A stretch of 64,000 nucleotides of DNA from Annona cherimola (lineage: Eukaryota > Streptophyta > Magnoliopsida > Magnoliales > Annonaceae): assembly GCA_030490835.1 (NCBI GenBank), contig CM059975.1, positions 56,721,174 to 56,785,173 of the forward strand, written 5' to 3'. Below are positions 22,053 to 32,925 of this stretch, piece by piece. The number at the start of each line of letters is the position of its first letter. Within the stretch, counting starts at the first letter, position 1. The notes under the pieces were generated by a model, which did no database searches, was not told the origin of the DNA, and saw only the letters and a program-made list of their open reading frames with translations. Both the position numbers and the translations under genes were made by a program.

Positions 22053-25000
22053 TTGCAGGTATGTCTTAAAGCTAAGGCCAATAACGTATGGTTTATGGAT
22101 ACCGGTTGCTCAAGACATATGACAGGAGAAAAAGGACTATTTCACAAGATCAACCCATGCAATGAAGGAACGGTAACTTTCGAAAATAATGAAAAAGATA
22201 AAATAAAAGGTAAAGGAAATATCTATGGTAGTTCAAATGCATGTATTGAAAATGTTCTATTTGTTGAAGGACTCAAACACAACCTAATGAGTATGAGTCA
22301 ACTATGTGATAAAGGATATAAAGTTGTATTTGAATCCTCTATATGTAATGTTATTGATGATGACGAGCACATGATATTTAGTGGCAAAAGACATTGAAAT
22401 ATATATTTGGTTTGCCTTGATGACCTAGAAGGAAAATGTCTAATAGCCATAAAAAATGATCCATGGAAATGGCATACAAGGCTTGGACATATAAATATGT
22501 CAAATATTAGAACTTTATGGAAAAAGAATTTGGTACAAGGCTTACCAAAGCTCAAATATGACAAAGATAAGATTTGTAAAGCCTGTCAACTATCTAAACA
22601 ACCAAAAATGTCATTTTCGACCAAACAGGAAATTTCAACAACTAGACCACTTGAATTGCTACATATGGATCTTTATGGGCCATCAGACATTTTAGCTCTT
22701 GGTGGGAAAAAGTATGTGTATGTTATTGTGGATGACTTTTCTAGATTTACTTGGATTATACTCTTAGCTAGCAAAGATGAAGCATTTTCTATGTTTGTCT
22801 CGTTTTCAACTTTGGTGCAAAATGAAAAACAAAGTTCAATCATTTCCATTAGAAGTGACCATGGTGGTGAATTTGAAAATAGTTGATTCATAGAATTTTG
22901 CAATGAAAAGGGAATTCACCATACATTTTCTGCACCAAGAACTCCTCAACAAAATGGAGTTGTTGAAAGAAAAAAATGGACAATTCAAAAAATGGCTAGG
23001 ACCATGCTAAATGAGAGTAAATTGTCCAAGAAATTTTGGGGTGAAGCTGTAAGTACAGCTTGTCATGTATTAAACCGAGTTACCATTAGAGCAATATTGA
23101 AAAAGACCTCATATGAACTTTGGAAAGGCAGGAAACCAAACATATCATATTTCCATACTTTTGGATGTATTTGTTATGTGTTAAATAATGGAAAAATAAA
23201 TTTGGGAAAACTAGATGCCAAAAGTGATGAAGCTATTTTCTTGGGTTATTCATCAAATAGCAAAGCATATATAATTTTCAACAAAAGAAATCAAACAATA
23301 GAAGAATCAATACATGTTGTTTTTGATGAATTTAACCAAACTCCGAGAAAGGAGGATGAACTAAGTGACGCAGATGATACAAAAGCAAAACAACAAGAAC
23401 AACAAAAGGAAACCGACCTCAAGCCAGAAAACTCCATGGAGGAAGAGGTAAGTGAAGGTAATAATTCCTACAAACCTCCAATTGATTTAAAGTTCAAAAA
23501 TGGCCATCCAATTGAGCAAGTCATTGGAAATATTTATGAAGGAGTAAAAACTAGGAGATCAAAGCAAAATATTTGTGGACAATATGCATTTGTGTCAAAA
23601 ATTGAACCAACCACTATTGAACAAGCTCTTAATGATGAAAATTGGGTCATTGCAATGCAAGAAGAGCTAAATCAATTTGAAAGAAATGATGTATGGCATT
23701 TAGTTCCTAGACCAAATGGTTATACCATTATTGGTACCAAATGGATATTTAGGAACAAATTGGACGAAAGCGGACTTGTAATTAGAAACAAAGCTAGATT
23801 AGTAGACAAAGGGTATTCCCAGGAAGAAGGGATTGATTTTGAGGAATCATATGCACCTGTGGCTAGATTAGAAACCATACGCATCTTACTAGCATTTGCT
23901 TCTCATATGAATTTCAAATTGTTTCAAATGGATGTGAAAAGCGCATTTTTGAATGGATACTTGAATGAAGAAGTATATGTTGAACAACCCCCTGGATTTG
24001 AAGAAAAGGATCAATCTAAATATGTTTATAAGCTGACCAAAGCATTATATGGACTAAAACAAGCCCCAAGAGCTTGGTATGAAAGGCTAAATAGATTTTT
24101 GATTGATCATGAATTTCAAAGAGGGAAAGTTGACACTACATTATTCATCAAATATAAAAGTAAAAATATTTTAATTGTGCAAATCTATGTAGATGATATA
24201 ATATTTGGTGCTACTGATGAAACTCTGTGCCAAGAATTTTCTAAGATCATGAAGAGTGAATTTGAAATGAGCATGATGGGAGAACTGAATTTCTTCCTTG
24301 GACTGCAAATCAAGCAACAAAGCGAAGGAATATTCCTAAATCAGTCCAAATACGTCAAAGAAATGCTAAAAAAATTTAGAATGCAAACTACTAAAGGAGA
24401 AAATACTCCAATGAGTTCAACAATCAAGATCGACACGGACGAAAATGGTAAATGTATCGATCAAAAGCTTTATAGAAGTATGATAGGATCATTGTTGTAT
24501 TTAACTACTTCTAGACCAGATATACTTTTCAGTGTTTGTATGTGTTCTAGATTCCAAGCATGCCCTAAAGAATCACATTTATTGGCTGTAAAGAGAATTT
24601 TTAAATATTTGACAAATACTACTAATCTTGGACTATGGTATCCAAAGGGGTCAACATTTGACTTAATCGGTTATTCGAATGCGGATTTTGCCGGCTACAA
24701 AGTAGATAGAAAAAGTACTAGTGAAACCTGTCAATTTCTTGGAAATATGTTGGTTTCATGGTATTCAAGAAAACAAACCAGTGTTGCTCTATCTACTGCA
24801 GAAGCCGAATATATAGCCGCCGAAAGCTATTGTGCCCAACTACTTTGGATGAAACAACAATTAAAAGACTATGACATTGATTATTGCAATATTCCTATTA
24901 GATGTGATAACACAAGTGTTATATGTTTGACAAAGAATCCTGTATTGCATTCAAGAACCAAGCATATAGATGTAAGACATCATTTTATTCGAGAACATGT

Positions 25001-25130
25001 TGAAAATCATGATATTTGTTTGGAATATGTGAAAACTGAGGAACAAGTTGCTGACATTTTTACCAAGCCATTAGCAAAGGAATCATTTTATAAAATTAGA
25101 AATGAAATGGGAATGATTGAATTAAATTAA
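22053..25130 (+). pseudogene. pol: Copia-2 pol (PR-IN-RT-RNase H), nearly open
   Basis: One frame of about 1025 codons with only two internal stops: TGA at 22395 (GGA in Copia-1) and TGA at 22884 (CGA in Copia-1). Protease active site DTG is at 22098-22106. The integrase core has the first Asp in HMDLYGP, then RSDHGGEF and the QQNGVVERK Glu region. The stretch [18 protein letters not shown], lost in Copia-1, is present. Reverse transcriptase has YVDD at 24186-24197. In RNase H the SDADFAG motif reads SNADFAG (AAT at 24678), which changes a conserved acidic residue. The stretch 22992-25130 is uninterrupted. The stop is TAA at 25128. Full length matches Sirevirus pol. Confidence 0.95.
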
Positions 25131-25652
25131 GGGAAATTATACAAGAAAATCAAATCTGAAAAAGGTCAAGTCGATGAGTCAAGTCGACTCCGGGAAAGCC
25201 AAGTCGACTTGGGAGATGTGAAGTCGACTCCGCCTCTGAGGTGAAGTCGACTCCGCACGCGCGACCGTCCGCCTTCTCTCCTTTTTTCTTTCCTTCTTCT
25301 TCTTCTTCCTCTTATTTTTCCCGCGCCATTTCTCCCCTTTCCAGCGCTTTCTCTCCGTCGTCGGTCTCTCTCTTTCTCCTTGTTCTCCGGCATTTCTCAT
25401 GCAACTGCATCTCTCTATCATTCTCTCCTTCTCTCTCACTCTCTGTCTTTCTCTCTCTGCTTCAATCTCTCTCTCTCATTCTCTCCCTCTCAGTCTCACT
25501 CTCTGCCTCTCTCTCATCCCTTTCTATCTCTCTAGTTGCTGTCTCTCTCCCTTTGATTTAATTGCTCTCCATTTACTCTCTCTCTCTCTGCTCACACCTC
25601 CTGCACCACTGTCTCTCTCTTTGTCCCTCTACCTCTCTAAATTCCAAAACCA
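25131..25652 (+). promoter_or_regulatory. Candidate internal promoter of the extra ORF
   Basis: Non-coding spacer between pol and the extra ORF. Positions 25163-25262 hold five GTCGAC-type motifs like those in the LTR. Positions 25268-25645 are a CT-rich tract with runs of CTCT, resembling the pyrimidine patch and CT-rich leaders of plant promoters. No clear TATA box was seen. The same order (pol, GTCGAC cluster, CT-rich strand, ATG) is found reversed in Copia-3. Promoter activity is inference. Confidence 0.5.
25163..25262 (+). repeat. GTCGAC cluster upstream of extra ORF
   Basis: Five AAGTCGA-type words within 100 bases, four of them AAGTCGACT, away from either LTR. This is the same word that makes up the LTR arrays. 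Confidence 0.85.
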
Positions 25653-27269
25653 ATGGCTCCAAAGACTAGACCTCCCAAGTTAGCTGTCTCAAAGCCCTCT
25701 CTCAAACTTGTTCCCCGACAGTCTACATCTCGTACCGACGATGAAGTGCCTAGGAGACAACGTACTTCCTCAAAGCGAGCCCGGGAAGAACCATCCACTT
25801 CTACTGGCCGCCAAGTGCGTTTTCAAATGGGAACTCCGTCAACCACAGCTGGTCGTGAGGAACAACCCCAAACCTCACACAGCACTCAATCTGGGGCAAG
25901 AAGGAAAGGCAACATAGCTGGGAAAGCTCAAGTGTTGAAAATGACGACTACGTACTTCAAAACCGAACTCCAGCACAGTCGGTTCTATAAACACTTCTAC
26001 GAGCGGAAGGTATTCATTCCTAAAATTATTGATTTCAAGTTTCTGAAAGATTATGGGTCAGATATAGAAGATCTATTGGAATTCCAAGGTTGGACCAAGT
26101 TGCTAAAGGAAGATGAAAGAGTTTATCCGGATCTAACTAGGATTTTCTACTACTTATGGGATGAGGAATACTATAGAAGTTTTGTAAAAGGAGTTAACAT
26201 GTTCTTTGGAGTTGGGGTAACTCTAAATTTGGAAGGAGCAATGATAAACATCGGACAGATACTTGAGGTTCCGCATGTAGATGAGCCACTCCCTGCAGAC
26301 CTCTCACTTGATCGGATATATAATCAGCTCACTCGGAGCAATAAATATCATCCAGGGATCAAGTTTCTACATTACATGGATCTGTCTCCAAGGCTACGGG
26401 TTCTACGTCTGTTGATAGCCCACTGCATCTACCCTAAGGGCGGAGGACGGAATCAACTGAACCCTCAAGAAGCTGGGATACTATGGAAAATCGTGAACAG
26501 GGTAAAAGTCAGTCTTCCCCGTTTGTTCATTGAAGCCCTCGGCTGCAGAAAGGACAATCCACGGGGAGTTCTACCCTACGGCACCTGGATCACAAAGATT
26601 CTTGAGCATTTTGAAGTGGATCTTGAAGGCGAGCCCTTCGAAGTACTAAAATCCACTAATGCAATCAACAAGGCATTGATCTAGAGAATGAAGATCAATG
26701 TGCATGAACTCAGGGCCGAAGCAGAAGCTCCTGAAGAGGAAAGACGAGCACATACTGAGGGGGAGCAGCCTCCAGAAGCCCAACCGGCTCCACCACAGGA
26801 TATCCCTGAGGAGCCAGTCTCTCCCATGTCACTTGGATCCTTCTCTCCACGGGGATCAGCCATTCCAGATCCGGCACCTCAACCATCATATCAGGACATA
26901 ACTCTACAGACCATTCAAGATGAAATAGCTACCCTACGAGATGAAATGGGTCAACAGGAAAACAGAGTTACCAGTCTCATCTCTAGAGTCCTCACAGCCA
27001 TCATGGACATGCATTCCCGACAAGATCGTATCGATCGGGAAATGCGCACTATCAGATACCATCTAGCATATGGGCGTCACCGTAATCAACCCATACCCGG
27101 ACTAGATCCGTTTGAATCCGGATCAGTTCATCGAGATCCAACCCCCGCACCTGTTTCATCCTTCTACTCGTCTGCTCATGTTCGACCCGTCAAACCTACT
27201 CAATCTTCATATCCCATTTCCAAATTTCAATTCACCAAATCCTTGGTAATTGAATCTCATTTTGAGTGA
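25653..27269 (+). pseudogene. Extra ORF, plant-transposon-protein-like, one internal stop
   Basis: ATG at 25653, starting MAPKTRPPKLAVSKPS, runs to TGA at 27267 (about 538 codons) with a single amber stop at 26682, where the Copia-3 copy reads CAG. Residues 1-95 are basic and Ser/Thr/Pro-rich, probably disordered. Residues about 100-340 form a globular domain with HFYERKVFIPKIIDF, a FVKGV turn and GRNQLNPQEAG. It resembles the domain annotated in plants as putative plant transposon protein (I recall Pfam Transposase_32). After the stop come an acidic Pro-rich linker and a coiled-coil-like stretch (IQDEIATLRDEMGQQENRV). No signal peptide or membrane segment is seen, so it is not env-like in form although it sits where Sirevirus env-like genes sit. 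Function is unknown. Confidence 0.75.
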
Positions 27270-27550
27270 TTGACAAAAAAGGGGAGATAGAATAGAGTTT
27301 TGAGTGAGTTTTAGGACATGACATAGGTTTTAGAGTTTTTGGGTTGGGTAGCTTGTATATAAGTTTTATTTTGCTTTGCATTGTAATCTGTATGAATCAT
27401 AATGATATGAAATATGTTTTATGCTCAAATATTTGTTTCATGCTCTGTTTAAAAGATATTTGATGCTCTATTTTGAAAATTATATAAATATATTTTTCTT
27501 GAAAGGTAAAAACTCAAATTAGTTTTGTCAATCATCAAAAAGGGGGAGAT
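27270..27550 (+). promoter_or_regulatory. Copia-2 3' non-coding region with two polypurine tracts
   Basis: GACAAAAAAGGGGAGA lies just after the extra ORF (about 27272-27287). The tract proper, AAAAAGGGGGAGA, is at 27537-27549, directly before the LTR. The text between is AT-rich. Confidence 0.85.
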
Positions 27551-29220
27551 TGTTGGAAACAATAGTTAAAACAAAACAAATTGACCAGAGCATAAGTTTT
27601 GATGATTAACAAATACAAATTTGAGTATGAAATAATTACTAATAATTTTAATGAATGTCTTAAGGAATGAAAATCAGCCAAGTCGATTCCCAAGTCGACT
27701 CCAACTTCGACTTAGGGTGAATTCGATCTCGAAGTCGACTCCACATACGACTTCAACAGGTACCTGATGAACAGATTTGAAATTGGAAGATAAACATCCG
27801 AAGTCGCAGACGAAGTCGACTCCACTTGCGACTTGGAAGCAAAGTCGCAGACGAAGTCGACTCCAGTATCGACTTGAGGATACACATTTCCTTCCAGCGT
27901 TGATTTTGGGACAAAGCATTCCGAAGTCGACTCCACTTGCGACTTAAGGCCAAGTCGCATATGAAGTCGACCCCAAGATCGACTTGAGTTTCTCAAGTCC
28001 AAGTCAAAAGCTCAAGCTCATTTTAAGATGAAGGCAACTCAAGATATGAAGACTAATATAATTTTAAAGCGAGCAAGGTACATGAATTCATTCCAAATCA
28101 TAGAAGATTTGATCATACAAGTTTCAAGATTCACAAGGTTTACAAGATTCGAAGCCAGTCCAGAACAAGATAATGCCTTTACTAGGGAAGGAAAGAAGCT
28201 AAGCAAGCAAGAGGAGAATCAACAAGGATCAAACTGATTTGGCACAAGAAAATGGTCAAGTCGCACCCCAAGTCGACTCCAAGATCGACTTGAGGCCAAG
28301 TCTGAAACCAAGTCGACCCAGAACTTAGACTTGGAAACTGAAGAGCTGCCGAAGTCGCAGACGAAGTCGACTCCAGCATGCGACTTGGGCGAAGTCGCAG
28401 ACGAAGTCGACTCCACCTGCGACTTGGGAAAGTAACGTTCGAATTTTTGAACGTTGGAACATTTATTACGCGCCAACCACTTGTATAATGTTCAAAATCT
28501 TCCCTCCTCTATAAATAGACACTCAAGCAAACGTGGTTACACACAAGATAGAGTCTAAAGAGAGGAAAGAAGTGCAAGCAAGAGTCCTTATTTGCTTTTC
28601 TCTAAATTTGAGTGATCTATACACTTTCAAAGGAAGAACAAGCTTCAAAGTTGCGATTTGCTTCAACGAAACACAATCGGTTGCTCCTACAGATTTTTCC
28701 TCAAGCTGAAACTTGCTACACAACTCAGTAAAGTGTAGATCCTCTTTATTCTTACACTATTGATTGTTTTAGTGCTTGGTTTAAGTTTGGTGATTGAAAC
28801 CAAGATGTTGCAAGTAGAGTTGTGATTGGAGTGTAACTCATCACCTACTTGTGTTGATTGTATATGCCCCCTAGATCTTGAATCTAGAAGAGAGCAGAGG
28901 CTCTGGTTGTATATGCCTCCTAAAGCTAGAATCTAGAAGAGAGTAGAGACTCTAGTTGTATTCGTGGAATACATAGTTTAACCCAAGTCACAAGAGGTGT
29001 GAGCTTGGAAGAGTGGAGTAGGGAGGTTACCCGAACCACTATAAAATCTTGTGTGTTGATTTCTATTTCTGCTCTCTACATTATATTGCATACCATTTTG
29101 TTTCTTCATAAAGGGAACTAGATTAATCCGGGGTAAAAGTTTCTGTTTAAGTTTTAAATTTTCATAATACCCAATTCACCCCTCCCCTCTTGGGTAATTG
29201 TCGTTTACTCGGGACCAACA
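27551..29220 (+). repeat. Copia-2 3' LTR
   Basis: GTCGAC arrays at about 27677-27985 and 28255-28435; palindrome-like element 28434-28455 with arms AACGTTC and GAACGTT; TATAAATAG at 28510; doubled hairpin 28864-28960. Nearly all large differences from the 5' LTR are gains or losses of GTCGAC units. Confidence 0.95.
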
Positions 29221-31019
29221 TACTTGTCTAGGGAAAGGCAATGAGGAAAGTTGAGGAAAAGAGTTGATCGTCAAAAGGTAAGCGAGTGAACTTTCTAAAA
29301 TATTGATTTCCTCCTATGTGTTGAAATGATTAAAAAAATAATATTTTTGTTGATGTTTTTATGAGTTTCTTACAAGTGGGCAAGCACAAGTTTTGAAAAT
29401 GATAGCTTAAATAAAATTCCTTAAAGATTATTTCATAGGAAGCAAACAATACTTCTTAAAATAATTACTTTATCACAAGTGTTGCTTAGATTGAAAATAT
29501 TTTATATTAATGATTTTAAGAGTTTGCTTACAGGTAAGCAAGCCCTTCGAAATATTGTTTCGAAGGAATTTTATGAAAATTTATGAAGTTTCTTTAATAA
29601 GTTGGTTTCATAGTTGCTTACAAGATAAGCAAGTGAATTTTCAATCATAATGTTTATATTCAAGTATTAAAATTACTTGATCACGTTTATATTAATGATG
29701 TGGAGAATTGCTTATAGAGTAAGCAAGCTCAGTTCTTGAAAATATGATGTGGGTTTTAAGATAGTTTTAATATAAGCAAGTTCATACAAGTGTGGTTTAC
29801 AAAGAGTTTTGAAGAGTTTGACTATTTCATAAAATGATATTAAAAAACAAACCATAGAAATTCTATTTCCAAGGAGTTTTATTGAAAAATGTAATTCTTT
29901 GCAAAATTGTTTCTAGAAATAAATAGATGTTTTGAAATGGTTTCCATTAAATATCATAAATTGAATTTATGTACATGTTTTGAGATTTATGTAGGTTTTT
30001 TGAAATAATCTATCAAGGTGCTTTACAACTCTTAAAGTTGTAACACTTTGAAGATGCTTTACTCTGATGTTCCAAAAAGATTTAAGGGTGACCAGTCCTA
30101 CAAAAATGATTTGGTGGATTTTATGTTTAAATAATGATCAAAAGATTATGCAAACTCCTCTATATATAAGAGTAACAAGGAAGAGACCTGGATAAGACAG
30201 ATAATACCATTACAGTGGATGGAAGTGAGTCGCATATGTTTTGCTTATAAAAATATTATTAAGAAAAGTTTTGTCTCCGCGAGTTTTGAATTAGTTCAAA
30301 AGCTTCTTAAAATGAGAATTTCAAAAGTTGTTTAGCAAATCATTAAAGTTTTGCAAAATATTGTCTTCTCAAATATTTTAAATGTTTGGTAAAATGGATT
30401 TATTAAAATATTGCTAAACTCTTTAAGGGTGTTCATCTTAACATTAGGATTTGGAAATAGTTTACAAAAATGTTTTATTTTCAAAACAACCACGCCCAGT
30501 TCTCAATTCGAGAAGGGCATAGTCTCCGAACTGAGTTGGCTTTATACATATCAAGCTGAGGCTTGAAAAAGGGCACAGTCAAATGACTGAGCTAAGTTTT
30601 GTGAAAATTATTGTTAGCATACGAGTGTGCGCAAAACGATGTATTAGGCTCATGGTGGAGGCGGTTACAGACCAAAATGGTCGTAAACCAGACCTCACCT
30701 CTACCTGTAGCCGAGTCGCTCAGGGAAGGCCGGAGGCCGGCGGCGCCCTCTCTGAAATGGGAGGAAGCTCATGAGCAGACGTCTGGCTCGCGTGCTGTCT
30801 CATGAAAGGTTTTCTTTCCTAGGGGAGGATGATCACTTGTTAAGTATCACCTACCTGAGGGTCAGAGACACAAATCCATATGTTTTTGGAACATACATAT
30901 GTTCCCTATGTTTTAAAAGTCCCAAAATGGGCACCTACTCTATTTGGTTTTAAATGAATTTGTGTTGGTTTTAAATAGATTTATGTTTAGTTTTCAGAAG
31001 ATACAAAAAAAAATATTTT

Positions 31020-31358
31020 AGGACATGAATATGTCTGCCATGTTGGTTTAAAATGGGTTTGGTATCTTATATGCGGGTTAAAAGAGGTTTATATGGAAAA
31101 AATATTTTTGGACGTGAGAATGTCCGCATAGATAAAAGATTTTGATGCACATGCATTGTTTTTGAATAACCCCCCGAGTTGGGTTATAAAGAAATTTAAA
31201 TGAATGGTGTTTTGGGACATGTAAATGTCCTCATGGAGAAAAAGGTTATAAGAAAGATGTTGGACATACAATTGTCCTCATGCCATATGAAAAATATTTT
31301 TGGACATAGACACGTCCTCATGGTAGATGAAAAATATTTTGGGACAAACAATTGTCCC
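31020..31358 (+). repeat. Array of short hairpins in unit G
   Basis: Six inverted repeats 40-90 bases apart. Examples: GGACAT-GTAA-ATGTCC at 31215-31230, GGACA/TGTCC at 31262-31277, and GGGACAA-ACAA-TTGTCCC at 31341-31358. Arms differ between hairpins but pairing is mostly kept. Confidence 0.75.
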
Positions 31359-31909
31359 CATGAAAAATGGTTTAGATGCATAGACATCACCTTTGAAAAA
31401 CCTGGAAATGGGGACATGCACAAAGTTTTATGAGTATATTATAAGGAAGATTTCTATAAAAGGTTTCTTCCTATTGGTAGTTGATCACTTGATAAGTGTC
31501 TCATACCGAATGGGCAAGGGATGCATTTAAATGAAAAAAAATGATGCTTGCTTACTGAGTTTATCACTCACGTTTTGTTTTCCCAACCTTTGACAGGTTT
31601 AAGGCTCGAGGAAAGGAGCAAAGCTAAAAGGTATTGGTATGTTTGAAGAATGAATGGATGAATGTATTCCTTATAATGAAATGGGTTTGATTATGTATGG
31701 TATAGATAGATAAGTGATAATGTATAAAATTCAACGTGAATTTTTATTTATGAATATATATGTTGCCTACAATATGAAAGTAAAGATACTTGTACGATAA
31801 ATTTTATGATGATATGGATGAGTCCACTATGAAAGATGACAAGTATATGCTTACATGATGAAAGGAAAGAAAAAAAAATTTGGACGAGATCAAATTAAAA
31901 ACCCACCGC

Positions 31910-31935
31910 GTGATTAGGGCAACAATCCTGATCAC
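31910..31935 (+). repeat. Conserved 3' hairpin of unit G
   Basis: Arms GTGATTAGG and CCTGATCAC around loop GCAACAAT, about 65 bases before the unit's 3' end. Equivalent hairpins occur in B (42473-42498), A (60381-60403), D (36034-36060) and F (about 32538-32563), and reversed in E (about 33321) and C (about 43935). Confidence 0.75.
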
Positions 31936-32620
31936 ATTTACCAATTGAAAACGGTCTTGGAGTAAGGCTTGTAGAAGCCTCGGGTCGGGGGTGCCACAGT
32001 CATTATTTTAAATAATTCATCGCATTGTTTATGACATACCCTGGACGGGTATGAGAAGCATGTTTTAAGATATACCCTCGAGTGGGTATAATGTGGCTTT
32101 CTAATTTATTTTCAATGAAAATGTATTGCCTGAAAAACTTATAGCTTACTTATTGAGTTTCGACTCACAGTTTTGTTTTTCAAATCCTACAGACAGGTGA
32201 AAGAATGAACCATGCAAGGAGCACAAGTGGAGATTTAAGAAAAAAATGAATTTCTACAAGTTACCTGTGATTGAACTTTATGAATTGTATGGTTGCATTA
32301 TTGATGACATTAAATGATGATTTAATGATGTATAAGGATTATGTTATGTTTATGTGGTGATTTTGACTATAAATAACAAAAACAATTTTATGGCCAAATG
32401 TGAAGAATGTTTTATCATGATATGACTAAGTATGGAAATTATGAGATCATATGTGTATATTTCAAATGGAATGTATAAAATGATATAAATTCCTAAGGAG
32501 TTAAGATAAAGTGGATAAATATCCGATAAGCCCGCCATGTGACAGGGCAACAATCCTGATCACGTTTACCAATTGATAGATCTTGGAGTAAGGTTGTGAC
32601 GCTCGGGCTCAGGCGCCACA

Positions 32621-32925
32621 TATAGCGGTCGAAAATTCGAACATTAGAATATTAAATGCAGGCCAATTATCAGTCCAATGACTAGATCTTCTTCTCTTCA
32701 TAAATATCATTGAAGTATGAACGTAAAGGGAGAAAGAAAACATAAGATGAGCTTACACCTTCCAATATCCAAGTGTGTTGATATCATTTGAACAAATATT
32801 GAAGCTATAAGAGCTAGTACTTCAAGTGAGCTTACAAGATCATCTTCTTCACATAACAAGGATCTTCCGGAGTTGATTGATTATACGTTATAAAGTCAAA
32901 ATTTTTCCTATTTTCTTTTGTGTTG
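32621..32925 (+). repeat. Left LTR of old Sirevirus, second piece
   Basis: Continues the left LTR after insertion F; TATAG at 32621-32625 is the right TSD of F. It aligns with 51800-52120 of the right LTR, including the GGTCGAAAATTCGAAC palindrome and the AGAGCTAGTACTTCAAG stretch. It ends at TGTTG (32921-32925), where the right LTR starts, leaving the left LTR without its last part. Confidence 0.85.

Larger units (their letters stand above)
18496..29220 (+). mobile_element. Copia-2: full-length inactive Sirevirus-type element with extra ORF
   Basis: LTRs of 1682 and 1670 bases flank a 7.4 kb interior, with exact TSDs TACTT at 18491-18495 and 29221-29225. The interior holds primer-binding site, gag, pol, then a GTCGAC cluster, a CT-rich tract and an extra ORF, then the polypurine tract. 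The LTR length difference is exactly accounted for: the 3' copy lacks a 52-base and a 12-base stretch of GTCGAC units, gains a 41-base one, and gains 11 bases elsewhere. All three ORFs carry stops, so the copy cannot act alone. Confidence 0.97.
7265..31998 (+). mobile_element. Long non-coding LTR unit G (probable solo LTR), split by two Sireviruses
   Basis: Starts TGTGGAACCC at 7265 and ends GGTGCCACA at 31998. Flanks are GCCAT (7260-7264) and GTCAT (31999-32003), a TSD with one transition. Its own sequence is 7265-7333, 15919-18495 and 29221-31998, about 5.4 kb. It carries a TATATAAG box (17013), a donor-like CAAGTAAGTATATG (GT at 17168), repeated TTGCTTAC/GTAAGCAA dyads (29520-29735), a hairpin-rich tract (30480-31360), an acceptor-like tract ending TTTGACAG at 31596, and a terminal hairpin (31910-31935). 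No coding sequence was seen. Confidence 0.75.
29221..31998 (+). repeat. Unit G, right segment
   Basis: No gene. Begins with the TACTT TSD of Copia-2. Contains dyads TTGCTTAC/GTAAGCAA (first at about 29525), a GC-rich block (30620-30790) shared with B, D, F and A, many short hairpins, the acceptor-like tract ending at 31596, and the family 3' end. The 60-codon frames around 30580-30950 lie in the GC-rich block and have no support as genes. Confidence 0.75.
4004..32620 (+). mobile_element. Long non-coding LTR unit F (probable solo LTR), split by G
   Basis: The start TATAATACCC is a mutated form of the family's TGTGRAACCC; the end is AGGCGCCACA at 32620. TSDs are TATAA (3999-4003) and TATAG (32621-32625). 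Its own sequence is 4004-7264 and 31999-32620, about 3.9 kb. Shared family marks: a CATAACTTGACG block near 4450; a splice-donor-like CCAAGTAAGTAA at about 5313-5324; GGTAAGCAAGC near 6871; an acceptor-like tract ending ACAGACAG at 32196; hairpins ATACCC/GGGTAT near 32037 and TATACCC/GGGTATA near 32072. No open frame exceeds about 80 codons. The remaining text is AT-rich and unrecognised. Confidence 0.75.

Noticed and set aside
25241..25683. Leu/Ser-rich plus-strand frames before the extra ORF
   Set aside because: Direct translation of the CT-rich tract; low-complexity, with no conserved start in Copia-3.
30583..30953. Short frames in the GC-rich block of unit G
   Set aside because: The block is shared by non-coding units B, D, F and A and does not keep a common reading frame by eye.
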